From positions 1-11,216 of the forward strand of contig CAIXFB010000275.1 of NCBI GenBank assembly GCA_903918595.1: a DNA stretch of 11,216 nt. Reading direction: 5' to 3'. A model generated the notes under the pieces. It worked only from the letters and a program-made list of their open reading frames with translations. It made no database searches and had not been told where the DNA came from. This document shows, in pieces, positions 1-6,641 of the stretch (positions are counted from its first letter, which is position 1; each line of letters opens with the position of its first letter). Position numbers and translations under genes: made by a program. Source of the DNA: an uncultured Actinomycetes bacterium. Lineage in GTDB: Bacteria > Actinomycetota > Actinomycetes > S36-B12.

Positions 1-111
1 CGGCAAGCCTGCGAGTCTGGTGACTTGCTATTGCCACCGCAGGTCAGCATCGCCCGCAAACTTATTGAGCGTTGGTATGGATCGGCGCTGCCGGGCAACT
101 GGGGCCGTTGA
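1..111 (+). CDS. nudC: NAD(+) diphosphatase NudC, C-terminal fragment
   Basis: The window opens inside a reading frame that gives 36 residues and ends with TGA at 109-111. The peptide contains LLLPPQVSIARKLIERWYG, which matches the usual end of Nudix-family NADH pyrophosphatases: a 'lPP..SIAr.LIe.W' helix after the catalytic domain. NudC hydrolyses NAD(H) to NMN and AMP and can remove NAD caps from RNA 5' ends. The Nudix box and zinc ribbon would lie upstream of the window, so the call rests on this tail and on the neighbours: from memory, nudC, mycoredoxin and uvrD2 are adjacent in mycobacteria with the same alternating strands (+, -, + here). No catalytic residue is visible, so activity cannot be judged. 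Confidence 0.72.
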   Translation, partial: RQACESGDLLLPPQVSIARKLIERWYGSALPGNWGR

Positions 112-131
112 TCGTGCGGGGCGGGCAGCGC
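85..131. terminator. Possible bidirectional terminator between convergent nudC and mrx1
   Basis: GCGCTGCC at 85-92 and GGCAGCGC at 124-131 form a perfect 8-bp inverted repeat around a 31-base loop. The loop can itself form a 4-bp CAAC/GTTG stem. The structure spans the nudC stop and touches the mrx1 stop, where a shared terminator of two convergent genes would be expected. There is no T-tract on either side, and the long loop weakens the case. Confidence 0.22.
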
Positions 132-394
132 TAGAGAGTTTCTAGTTTCGCGAGTACCTCACGCAGGGGCGGGTTCGTCATTGCGGTGCCGTCGGCAAAC
201 ACCAGTGTTGGCACCGTCTGATTTCCGCCGTTAACGGATTCAACAAAATCGGCGGCCTCTGGATCGTGTTCGATGTCGATTTCGACGAAAGTCACACCCT
301 CGCGAGACATCTGGGCCTTGAGGCGCTGGCAGTAACCGCACCAGATGGTGCTGTACATCGTCACCTGGGGTTCAGAGGGCGGCTCGATGGTCAT
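131..394 (-). CDS. mrx1: Mycoredoxin-1-like glutaredoxin-fold reductase
   Basis: This 87-residue cytosolic thioredoxin-fold protein carries the redox motif W18-C19-G20-Y21-C22 near the N-terminus and the cis-proline motif T60-V61-P62 that packs against it. The CGYC active site and the size are those of actinobacterial mycoredoxin-1, which uses mycothiol and mycothione reductase to remove mycothiol from S-mycothiolated proteins. An NrdH-like or ordinary glutaredoxin is the main alternative, but CGYC together with the nudC/uvrD2 neighbourhood favours Mrx1. The ATG at 392-394 is chosen because TAACCT lies exactly 12 to 7 bases upstream on the minus strand and no clear Shine-Dalgarno is present, which suggests a leaderless mRNA. 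The gene is divergent from uvrD2 with a 57-base gap, and convergent with nudC. Confidence 0.9.
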   Translation of the reverse strand: MTIEPPSEPQVTMYSTIWCGYCQRLKAQMSREGVTFVEIDIEHDPEAADFVESVNGGNQTVPTLVFADGTAMTNPPLREVLAKLETL

Positions 395-400
395 GACTAG

Positions 401-406
401 AGGTTA
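401..406 (-). promoter_or_regulatory. -10 element for leaderless mrx1 transcript
   Basis: Read on the minus strand, 406 to 401 is TAACCT, which fits the actinobacterial TANNNT -10 consensus. It occupies -12 to -7 relative to the A of the mrx1 ATG, so transcription would start on the start codon. No convincing -35 hexamer is seen. Positional inference only. Confidence 0.45.
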
Positions 407-439
407 CCGACCCCCTGCGAAATAGTCGGACGGGCGTGC

Positions 440-445
440 CACTAT
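440..445 (+). promoter_or_regulatory. Weak -10 element for leaderless uvrD2 transcript
   Basis: CACTAT sits exactly -12 to -7 from the uvrD2 ATG at 452. It lacks the first T of TANNNT. There is no Shine-Dalgarno before the ATG, so a leaderless start is the simplest reading, but the hexamer alone is weak. Confidence 0.3.
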
Positions 446-451
446 CAGCCA

Positions 452-2545
452 ATGCCCTCGAGTTCTACAGACATCCTTGCTGGACTCGATGATGAGCAGC
501 GTGCGGTGGCCGAGGCGCTCAATGGACCAGTGCTCGTGCTCGCCGGCGCTGGAACGGGCAAAACTCGGGCGATCACCCACCGGATCGCCCACGGCGTCAT
601 CTCTGGTGAGCACTCGGCAAAGTCCAGTCTGGCTGTCACGTTCACCGCCCGCGCTGCTGGTGAAATGCGCTCACGGCTGCAAACCCTCGGTGTTGACGGC
701 GTCCAGGTGCGTACCTTCCACGCGGCTGCGCTTCGCCAATTGCGGTACTTCTGGCCGCGGCTGGCCGGCGGAGCTTTTCCGCAGATCATGCCGAGCAAAG
801 CGCGGCTAGTCACGGAGTCTTTGGCTCGCGCCCAGGCAGGAACCAACTTCTCCTTGGTTCGCGATGTGAGTTCAGATATCGAGTGGATGAAAGTGAACTT
901 TCTTGATGCGGTCGCCCTGCGCCAGGCGGCACCCACCGGAACTTTGAATCGCGAGTTCAGTGTGGATCCGCTCGTACTCGCTGATGTTTTTGAAGCGTAC
1001 GAGTCCAACAAAGCTGATCGCGGTCTTATTGATTTTGAAGACGTTCTACTCTTGATGGTTGCGGCCCTGAACAGGGATCCGAGCATTGCCGCTGAGGTGA
1101 TATCCACATATCGCTGGTTCACTGTCGATGAGTTTCAAGACGTTAACCCGCTGCAATATCGCTTGCTATCACTGTGGCTAGGTGACCGCGAGGAAGTATG
1201 TGTGGTTGGTGACCCCAGTCAGACCATTTACTCGTTCACTGGTGCGTCGCCGCGATACCTCACGGATTTTCCTTCGGTGTACCCGAATGCCACTCAAGTT
1301 CGGCTCGTGCGTTGTTATCGATGCAGTCCACAGATCGTTTCCCTGGCGAACGCAGTGATCACCGGTGGATCGTCGGGGCGAACTGCGGTCGTGTTGAAAT
1401 CTCAGAACGATGATGCTCAGGTGCCTGATGTGCAGGCCTATTCCGACGATGTCGCCGAGGCGCGGGCGGTTGCTCGTCAGGTGGGTGACTACATCGCTCA
1501 AGGCGGGCTCGCGCGTGAGGTCGCAGTGCTGTTTCGTATCAATGCGCAATCCGTCGAGTTGGAAAACGCCTTCGCTGAAGCAGGCATACCTGTGGTGCTG
1601 CGGGGAACTGAACGCTTCTTTGAGCGGGCTGAGGTAAAGGAGGCTCTCACCCGAATCCGTGGTGCTGCTCGAGGTGGCACGCATGGTGTCGGCCCATTGG
1701 GCGAGCAGGTTCGGGATGTGTTGAGTTCAGCAGGATGGACGCCTGTGTCACCAGCTACCACTGGTGCGGTGCGTGAGCGTTGGGAATCGCTCGCAGCTGT
1801 CGTGGCACTTGCCGATGAGTTGCAAGGTGATGACGTATCAGACCTTTCAGCGTTCATTGCGACTCTCGATGAGCGCGCCAGTGTTGAGCACGCGCCCACA
1901 GCCGATGCGGTCACCCTCGCTTCCTTACATTCGGCCAAGGGACTCGAGTGGCCTGTTGTTTTCTTAGTCGGTTGCAGTGAAGGACTCCTGCCATTGCTGC
2001 ATGCAGAGTCCGCTGAGCAAATTGAAGAAGAGCGACGTTTGCTCTATGTCGGTGTCACCCGGGCGGCTCGCCAGTTGCACATTTCGTGGGCGCATTCGCG
2101 CCAGCCGGGTGGACGGGCAACGCGATCCATGTCGCGCTTTTTGCAGAATGTGGGTGGTGGCATTGCTCTCTTGTCCACTGATGACAACGGTCAGGTGATC
2201 AAGGGGACCCCGAGAAAGTCGACATCTCGATCGCGAAAAGGCCCGGGTAAATGTCGAATCTGCCGCAAGGGTCTGGTCACTGCTGAGGAACGAACCATTG
2301 GGCGCTGCCGTTCTTGCCCATCGGATATCAACGAGGAACTGTTTGATCGGTTGCGGCAGTGGCGATCAGCGCAGGCGAAGGAGCGTTCCGTGCCGGCTTT
2401 TGTGGTGTTCACCGATGCCACGATGATTGCGATTGCTGAGCAACTTCCCAGTGATCTTGAAGGCTTAGCAGGAATCCCGGGGATTGGCCCAGCCAAACTG
2501 GATCTGTATGGCGAAGTCTTACTTGATCTGGTGCGCGAGGGTTAA
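452..2545 (+). CDS. uvrD2: UvrD2-type superfamily 1 DNA helicase with tetracysteine motif and HRDC domain
   Basis: This is a 697-residue ATP-dependent DNA helicase of the UvrD/PcrA/Rep group. Visible motifs, in order: Q-motif region (L12-D-x-E-Q16), Walker A AGAGTGKT (31-38), Walker B DEFQD (226-230), motif III GDPSQTIYSFTGA (from 253), motif V LHSAKGLEWPVVFL (from 492) and motif VI EERRLLYVGVTRA (526-538). After the helicase core comes a tetracysteine knuckle, C601/C604 and C619/C622, with a 14-residue gap between the pairs, and then an HRDC domain (about 628-697) with a helix-hairpin-like GIPGIGPAKL. From memory, this UvrD2 architecture and a length near 700 residues are those of mycobacterial UvrD2, where the tetracysteine part matters for unwinding. 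The role is DNA repair or replication in the cytoplasm. All ATPase motifs look intact. The stop codon overlaps that of the convergent ABC1 gene. Confidence 0.95.
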   Translation: MPSSSTDILAGLDDEQRAVAEALNGPVLVLAGAGTGKTRAITHRIAHGVISGEHSAKSSLAVTFTARAAGEMRSRLQTLGVDGVQVRTFHAAALRQLRYFWPRLAGGAFPQIMPSKARLVTESLARAQAGTNFSLVRDVSSDIEWMKVNFLDAVALRQAAPTGTLNREFSVDPLVLADVFEAYESNKADRGLIDFEDVLLLMVAALNRDPSIAAEVISTYRWFTVDEFQDVNPLQYRLLSLWLGDREEVCVVGDPSQTIYSFTGASPRYLTDFPSVYPNATQVRLVRCYRCSPQIVSLANAVITGGSSGRTAVVLKSQNDDAQVPDVQAYSDDVAEARAVARQVGDYIAQGGLAREVAVLFRINAQSVELENAFAEAGIPVVLRGTERFFERAEVKEALTRIRGAARGGTHGVGPLGEQVRDVLSSAGWTPVSPATTGAVRERWESLAAVVALADELQGDDVSDLSAFIATLDERASVEHAPTADAVTLASLHSAKGLEWPVVFLVGCSEGLLPLLHAESAEQIEEERRLLYVGVTRAARQLHISWAHSRQPGGRATRSMSRFLQNVGGGIALLSTDDNGQVIKGTPRKSTSRSRKGPGKCRICRKGLVTAEERTIGRCRSCPSDINEELFDRLRQWRSAQAKERSVPAFVVFTDATMIAIAEQLPSDLEGLAGIPGIGPAKLDLYGEVLLDLVREG

Positions 2546-3876
2546 GCAGATTGTGCGGTGAATTCTGGAATCCATCGCTCGAGCTCAGCCCGCACCGGAA
2601 CAGTTGCATCAAGTTGGCACAGCACGCCCATGCTGCCAAGCCACACGCGATGAATCAGCGCGTATTCAACCGGCAAGTTCAACTTCAGGCCGATCATGAA
2701 ATCGGGATTGCGCACGTCGTTGATTCTGGTGAACTGGCCGCGCATCCAGGCACGATCGAAGTGGAAGAACTCGTTTCGAGATGGTTCCACAAACGGGTCC
2801 AGATAACTGAGCACCTGCTCTGCGTCTACTTCGATATTGGGTCGGATAAACCCTTCGTCGCGAAGTCCTTGAATCACCAGCTCAGCATCACCGCTCTGCG
2901 CGATCCGCAGCAGCGAACCCATCGCAGGGGGGAGGCCATCAGGGAGTCGAGCAACGGCACCGAAGTCGAGAACGGCTAGGCGCCCGTCGGCGGTGATTCG
3001 AAAATTGCCGGGATGTGGATCAGCGTGCAAGAGTCCGGCGCGTGAAGGGCCAGCCAACAAAAAGCGCTCGTAGAGCAGGCCTACAGCGTCGCGTTCTTCG
3101 GGAGTTCCATTGGCGATGACGTCAGAGAGTGGGCGCCCATCGATCCATTCGGACACCAAGACGTGCGGGGCGGCAGCGAGAACGTGGGGGATCACAAAAT
3201 CGGGATCCCCTTCGAAGGCAGCGGCAAAGGCGCGTTGGCTCTGGGATTCGAGGAGGTAGTCGAGTTCTTCAATGACTCGATCGCGGAGTTCATTGATCAG
3301 TGCCTTGAAGTCGAGTCCTGGAATCCATGCAGAAAACATCTTGCCCATGCGCGCGAGCTGGTTGAGGTCTGAGATGAGGGCTTTGTCTGCGCCCGGGTAT
3401 TGCACTTTGACTGCCACCGCGCGGCCGTCATGCCAGATGGCTCGATGAACTTGGCCAATAGAAGCAGCCGCAGCCGGGGTATCTGAAAACTCTAGGAAAC
3501 GCTCGCGCCAATCCGCACCTAACTCCTCAGCCAGAATGGCATGAATCGATGCAGCTGGCAGCGGTGGAGCAGCGTCTTGCAGTTTGGTCAAGGTCGCCCG
3601 GTAGGGCGCGGCAAATTCCTCAGGCAAAGCGGCTTCGAAGATGCTCATTGCTTGACCGAGCTTCATCGCCCCGCCTTTGAGCTCACCAAGCACCTTGAAC
3701 ATTTGCTCTGCTGTTCGCTGCTGAATTTCCGCTGCAACTGCCTCAGCGGGTTTGCCGCCAACGCGCTTGCCGAACCCCATAGCGGTGCGGCCGGCGTATG
3801 AGGCGGGCAACGCTGCCATTTTGGCTCCGCGGGTCAACGCATTGCGCGCGATCTTGCTGGAGGGGAATTCAGGCAT
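2542..3876 (-). CDS. ABC1/AarF/UbiB-family atypical protein kinase-like ATPase
   Basis: This 444-residue protein has all hallmarks of the ABC1 (ADCK/UbiB/AarF) family: the KxGQ motif K72-L-G-Q75 within ELKGGAMKLGQAMS, the alanine-rich nucleotide loop AAAASIGQVHRA (135-146) that replaces the kinase glycine-rich loop, the VAVK lysine K157, the catalytic-loop-like HADPHPGN (284-291) and the metal-binding DFG (304-306). Characterised relatives are atypical kinases or ATPases linked to ubiquinone or lipid metabolism. The substrate here is unknown, and Actinobacteria usually make menaquinone. From memory the mycobacterial counterpart is Rv3197. No transmembrane segment is obvious. The ATG at 3876 lies 9 bases after the stop of the RRE/E1-like gene, with AGGTGA-type sequence across that junction, so the two are probably one operon and translationally linked. 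A nearby ATG at 3883 is out of frame. Confidence 0.92.
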   Translation of the reverse strand: MPEFPSSKIARNALTRGAKMAALPASYAGRTAMGFGKRVGGKPAEAVAAEIQQRTAEQMFKVLGELKGGAMKLGQAMSIFEAALPEEFAAPYRATLTKLQDAAPPLPAASIHAILAEELGADWRERFLEFSDTPAAAASIGQVHRAIWHDGRAVAVKVQYPGADKALISDLNQLARMGKMFSAWIPGLDFKALINELRDRVIEELDYLLESQSQRAFAAAFEGDPDFVIPHVLAAAPHVLVSEWIDGRPLSDVIANGTPEERDAVGLLYERFLLAGPSRAGLLHADPHPGNFRITADGRLAVLDFGAVARLPDGLPPAMGSLLRIAQSGDAELVIQGLRDEGFIRPNIEVDAEQVLSYLDPFVEPSRNEFFHFDRAWMRGQFTRINDVRNPDFMIGLKLNLPVEYALIHRVWLGSMGVLCQLDATVPVRAELERWIPEFTAQSA

Positions 3877-3885
3877 ACCCCATTG

Positions 3886-4839
3886 TCACCTGTCCCAGGT
3901 GCATCCGCACGACGGGTGTGTTGGCCTGCTCACCACATGTGGTGCGAGAGATGGATTATGCGACCCAAGATCTGTCTCGATGGCCAAGTTTCCCCACCGT
4001 TCGGTGGCCTCAGGCTGGTCGATCCAAGCGCGGAGGAGTATCAGTGCGTAGGTCGCGCAGTGCGAGAGCAGCAGGTGGTCCTGTGCTGGTGCGCCCGTCC
4101 CTTCGGTGTGCTGCTGCCATTGCACAGCGACCAGTGGCCAGGTGGGGTCGGCATCTCGGTGATGCAACTGGGCGCAGCGCAAGCACGAAGTTCGACCAGG
4201 AACCACCATCGGGCCAACCACGGACTGAGAGCCGTGCGTACCCACATGGATGTGCGGAAGTGATGGCATAGACATCGGGATCACGCGAGAGTGCCCGGGT
4301 GAACACAGAATGGTCGCGTCGGGTGTGTCCGTTGGTTCAGCGAGGTGCATCCCACTCGCGTTGACTGCCTCGCGCACGGCATCTGCCAATCGGCTAGTGC
4401 CATTCACGGAAATATGCGTGCGCCAGCGCGCATCAATCACACCTTCTGGGGTCACCGCCTCTCCACGGACTGCATCAAGTGGCAGAAAGGCCGAGGCTGC
4501 CGCCGCCCAGTCCTGTTGCACCCGGGCACGTTCGTCAAGGCTCACCCAGCGCCAACAGTCAGGGGCCAGCGATGAGTCGGTCAGCGCGCCTGCTTGATAG
4601 GCCGCATGGGCGAGAACGCGCTGGTCTGCTGCATCCACAGCTTTGTGTGCTGAGGCATCGATACAGGTTCGGGATCCGTCGAGTCCGGCAAGCCACCGGA
4701 TCGCATCGCCAGATACGTCGTCGACGATCACATGGTCGCCGATCTGAATTGAGGTAGGGGTGCGCCACAGGAGTGGAACCTCAGGGCGCATCAAGGGTCG
4801 AGTCGTTATTTCAGCTGGCCACACGGTGGGTTCGGTCAT
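3886..4839 (-). CDS. Orphan RRE/E1-like protein (TOMM cyclodehydratase ThiF-like relative)
   Basis: I read this as a degenerate relative of the partner protein of YcaO cyclodehydratases (TOMM leader-binding, ThiF/E1-like). Numbered from the ATG at 4839 (317 residues), residues 14-61 look like an RRE-type winged-helix peptide-binding domain: RPLMRPEVPLLWR, then IQIGDHVIVDD, ending in LAGLDGSRT. The middle resembles a ThiF Rossmann fold, but the glycine-rich loop is eroded (NGTSRL near 147), so ATP adenylation is doubtful. The signature VVPGRTSCLRCAQLHHRD supplies C219 and C222, and the C-terminal HPSCGC supplies C311 and C313, a plausible structural zinc site. An alternative ATG at 4860 adds 7 residues but has no ribosome-binding site; GGTGAT and a G-run precede 4839. 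No YcaO or precursor peptide lies in the window, and the only operon partner seen is the ABC1 gene. Family placement is from pattern recall. Confidence 0.72.
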   Translation of the reverse strand: MTEPTVWPAEITTRPLMRPEVPLLWRTPTSIQIGDHVIVDDVSGDAIRWLAGLDGSRTCIDASAHKAVDAADQRVLAHAAYQAGALTDSSLAPDCWRWVSLDERARVQQDWAAAASAFLPLDAVRGEAVTPEGVIDARWRTHISVNGTSRLADAVREAVNASGMHLAEPTDTPDATILCSPGHSRVIPMSMPSLPHIHVGTHGSQSVVGPMVVPGRTSCLRCAQLHHRDADPTWPLVAVQWQQHTEGTGAPAQDHLLLSHCATYALILLRAWIDQPEATERWGNLAIETDLGSHNPSLAPHVVSRPTHPSCGCTWDR

Positions 4840-4861
4840 GCCCCCACGATCACCAGCCATG

Positions 4862-4890
4862 GCTGTGGATCACAAGATGCGATCCACAGC
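4862..4890 (-). terminator. Perfect 10-bp hairpin after the M20 peptidase gene
   Basis: GCTGTGGATC (4862-4871) and GATCCACAGC (4881-4890) are perfect inverted copies around a 9-base loop. They lie 17 bases past the M20 stop and just before the RRE/E1-like gene, both on the minus strand, so a terminator of the peptidase transcript is the first guess. No U-tract follows, which is common in Actinobacteria but leaves room for an operator or a paired protein-binding site. A 12-bp palindrome centred on the upstream ATG (4854-4865) overlaps it. Confidence 0.4.
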
Positions 4891-4907
4891 GTTGAGGGTG
4901 TAAGAGC

Positions 4908-6179
4908 TCAGCCAGCAGCACGAATCAAGAAATCAGCGATCACCCGCGCAGAAGTCAGAACATCCTGCGTTGCAACCCACTCGTTGGGGGCGTGCGCTGC
5001 TGCAGCGTCACCAGGCCCGTACTGCACGGTCGGGATTCCACCGATGCCAGAGAGCAGACGCAAGTCAGATCCGTAGGGGCCGCCATACATTTCTGCACTG
5101 CGGCCGGTAACTGCAAAGTGAGATTCACCGAGCAGAGTCACAACTGATGCGTTCACATCTGTGCGCCCCGGAGCAAATTGTCCTCCCCACCACTGCACAT
5201 CGACGGGATGATCGCGCAGCCATGGATCGGCCGCGCATGCATCGGCAACAGCCTGTTCGAACTCGGCACGCGCGTCATCAACGCTTTCATCGAGCGCCAC
5301 GCCAAGGCGACCTTCTGCAATGAGCAGATCAGGAACCGTTGACGCCCAGTCTCCAGCGTGAATAGTGCCGATCGAGAGTGGGTATGCAATGGGCCAGCGC
5401 TGCATGAGTGCATCGACCGATGCATTACGGCGAGCCTCCAATGCGGCGAGTGCTTGGTAGACGGGGAAGAACTTCTCGATCGCGCTCACACCTTCAGTGC
5501 GCCTGGAGGCGTGTACCGCAGCTCCGTGAACCTTCAGTCGAAAGGTCAACGCGCCGCCATTCGCTGGTACCAGGGCCAGATCAGTTGGTTCCGGGACAAG
5601 GCACATGTCGGCAACGACTCCATGCTGCAGCAGCGCGTAGGTGCCTAAGCCGCCATCTTCCTCGCCACTCACCGGAGCAAAGAGAACGTCTCCGCGTAGC
5701 CGGATCCCGGCTTCATCGATAGCCCGCATCGCTTCGCATGCAGCCACGAGTCCGGCCTTCATGTCACACGAGCCGCGAGCGACGATGGAATCGCGGCCGT
5801 TGACCTCAAATCGCCGGGGCACAAATGGATCGGCACTCCACGCGTTGATGTCACCGGGAGGCACCACATCGGTGTGGGCATCGATCAGAATCGTCGGGCC
5901 ACCGCCAGTGCCAGCCCAGCGTGCGAGAACACCGCGGCCACCAGTGCGCTCAACTTCCATGCCAGGAAAGTCCGAACGTGCCACGAGTTGTGCCACATCA
6001 AGATCCCAGGTTTCAACATCCCAACCATCTGAGCGCAGGGTTTTCGCTACGGCATCCTGCGCGTCGAGTTCGGCACCAGTGCCCCCCAGGGAGTCAATGA
6101 TGAGGAGGTCATCCAGGGCCGCGAGAAGTCGTTCCTCGTTGATCGTGACGCTGGCGAGTGGTTCAGGAGTCTTGGGCAC
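4908..6179 (-). CDS. M20-family zinc metallopeptidase/deacylase (ArgE/DapE-like)
   Basis: This 423-residue cytosolic enzyme has the complete M20 di-zinc centre: H102 and D104 in DAHTDVVP, bridging D139 in GSCDMKAG, catalytic E173 with metal ligand E174 in SGEEDGG, E197 in PEPTD, and the C-terminal ligand H396 in AAAHAPNE. The lid or dimerisation domain lies between roughly residues 205 and 315. Members remove acyl groups or cleave short peptides (N-acetylornithine, succinyl-diaminopimelate, carnosine-like dipeptides). The substrate cannot be told from sequence, so argE or dapE is not assigned. The start is GTG at 6177-6179, preceded by a modest AGAAGA ribosome-binding site. It is divergent from the DUF5679 gene, and a perfect inverted repeat 24-44 bases upstream could be its operator. 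All catalytic residues are present. Confidence 0.9.
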   Translation of the reverse strand: MPKTPEPLASVTINEERLLAALDDLLIIDSLGGTGAELDAQDAVAKTLRSDGWDVETWDLDVAQLVARSDFPGMEVERTGGRGVLARWAGTGGGPTILIDAHTDVVPPGDINAWSADPFVPRRFEVNGRDSIVARGSCDMKAGLVAACEAMRAIDEAGIRLRGDVLFAPVSGEEDGGLGTYALLQHGVVADMCLVPEPTDLALVPANGGALTFRLKVHGAAVHASRRTEGVSAIEKFFPVYQALAALEARRNASVDALMQRWPIAYPLSIGTIHAGDWASTVPDLLIAEGRLGVALDESVDDARAEFEQAVADACAADPWLRDHPVDVQWWGGQFAPGRTDVNASVVTLLGESHFAVTGRSAEMYGGPYGSDLRLLSGIGGIPTVQYGPGDAAAAHAPNEWVATQDVLTSARVIADFLIRAAG

Positions 6180-6202
6180 GGCATATCTTCTCGCATGGGC
6201 GG

Positions 6203-6223
6203 ATCGGACAAAATGTGTCCGAT
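6203..6223. promoter_or_regulatory. Perfect 8-5-8 inverted repeat, candidate operator
   Basis: ATCGGACA (6203-6210), spacer AAATG, TGTCCGAT (6216-6223): a perfect dyad of the size bound by dimeric repressors such as GntR- or TetR-family proteins. It lies 24 bases before the M20 GTG start. Just beyond it, ACGTTA (6228-6233) reads TAACGT on the minus strand, a TANNNT-type -10 that would put the M20 start site near 6221, inside the dyad. The same place reads TACGTT (6227-6232) on the plus strand. No regulator gene is adjacent. Confidence 0.45.
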
Positions 6224-6317
6224 TTGTACGTTATTGGCGCGCAGTTCGATGAAATTCGCCCATATTGCTGGCGTGTACGAGCGTCATGTGGGCTTCCTTC
6301 GTGGTCTGGCCCGTACT

Positions 6318-6376
6318 GTGGGAGCGTCCCCACGGGGCACAAGGTGGCGCCAGCCACCGCACCGCCTTCGAGCGGT
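6318..6376 (+). other. Three consecutive small hairpins in the DUF5679 leader
   Basis: GTGGG/CCCAC (6318-6322 with 6329-6333), GGTGGC/GCCACC (6343-6348 with 6353-6358, loop GCCA) and ACCGC/GCGGT (6361-6365 with 6372-6376) follow one another just ahead of the ribosome-binding site. Each stem is only 5-6 bp, so they may be chance in GC-rich sequence. A TACTGT at 6314-6319 could be a -10 element, which would put only part of this in the mRNA. Confidence 0.25.
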
Positions 6377-6389
6377 CTGAGCACAAATC

Positions 6390-6395
6390 AGGAGG
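6390..6395 (+). promoter_or_regulatory. Strong Shine-Dalgarno of the DUF5679 gene
   Basis: AGGAGG lies 5 bases before the ATG at 6401 and is the only near-perfect Shine-Dalgarno in the window. It fixes the start of this small gene and rules out upstream in-frame starts such as 6158. Confidence 0.8.
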
Positions 6396-6400
6396 GCCCC

Positions 6401-6556
6401 ATGGCTGAGAGTTACACAGGCGAGGCGTACTGCGTCAAGTGCAAGGAAAAGCGCGAATTCACCGGTCACGTTGAGGAGACCAACGGTCGCCGCTTCGCGA
6501 AGGGCATCTGCCCGGTATGCGGCACCAAGGTGACCCGCATCCTCGGCAAGGCCTGA
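6401..6556 (+). CDS. DUF5679-type small zinc-ribbon protein
   Basis: This 51-residue protein consists of two CxxC knuckles, C11-V-K-C14 and C37-P-V-C40, separated by a beta-rich stretch containing KREFTGHVEETNGRRF and followed by GTKVTRILGK. The pattern is that of the actinobacterial DUF5679 family (AYCVKCKEKR...G.CP.CGTK..RILGK), a single treble-clef or zinc-ribbon fold. The function is unknown; the basic charge and the zinc ribbon allow RNA, DNA or ribosome binding, but nothing here proves it. An open frame runs upstream to 6158, but the AGGAGG before 6401 and the start of conservation at MAESYTGEAYC make 6401 the true start. It appears to be a monocistronic unit: strong ribosome-binding site, short frame, strong terminator. 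High expression is a reasonable inference. Confidence 0.88.
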   Translation: MAESYTGEAYCVKCKEKREFTGHVEETNGRRFAKGICPVCGTKVTRILGKA

Positions 6557-6577
6557 TCCGCAGCACACACGTTCGTT

Positions 6578-6622
6578 GAAATGAGGCGGTGCCCTTCGGG
6601 GCGCCGCCTCATTTCGTGTTGT
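6578..6622 (+). terminator. Strong intrinsic terminator with UUCG tetraloop after the DUF5679 gene
   Basis: The arms 6578-6594 and 6599-6615 pair over 17 bp (GAAATGAGGCGGTGCCC with GGGCGCCGCCTCATTTC) with a single G-U wobble and close on a C(UUCG)G tetraloop. The 3' arm is followed by GTGTTGTT, a partly U-rich tail. It starts 22 bases after the DUF5679 stop and insulates that gene from the next. With AT-rich stem bases at its foot it could also work from the opposite strand. Confidence 0.92.
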
Positions 6623-6629
6623 TGCGGGA

Positions 6630-6635
6630 TACCGT
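6630..6635 (+). promoter_or_regulatory. -10 element for leaderless Zincin_2 gene transcript
   Basis: TACCGT fits TANNNT and lies at exactly -12 to -7 from the ATG at 6642, immediately after the upstream terminator. A promoter is needed here because the terminator cuts off read-through. GAAG before the ATG is too weak and too close to be a convincing ribosome-binding site. Confidence 0.5.
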
Positions 6636-6641
6636 GAAGAC

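Noticed and set aside
2551..2979. 142-residue open frame on the plus strand opposite the ABC1 gene
   Set aside because: It lies wholly antisense to a gene with all ABC1 motifs, its translation has no recognisable domain, and it follows the mirror-frame pattern of GC-rich coding DNA.
3798..4271. Several long plus-strand frames opposite the RRE/E1-like gene
   Set aside because: They are antisense frames rich in Arg/Pro/Ala with no motif, no ribosome-binding site and no operon context; the minus-strand frame explains the region.
3886..4860. RiPP/azole biosynthetic gene cluster
   Set aside because: Only one RRE/E1-like protein is present; no YcaO, dehydrogenase, precursor or transporter is visible, so a cluster cannot be claimed.
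6158..6400. In-frame upstream extension of the DUF5679 gene to 132 residues
   Set aside because: The extension runs through the M20 start, the inverted repeat and the hairpins; AGGAGG before 6401 and the family's usual short length fix the start at 6401.
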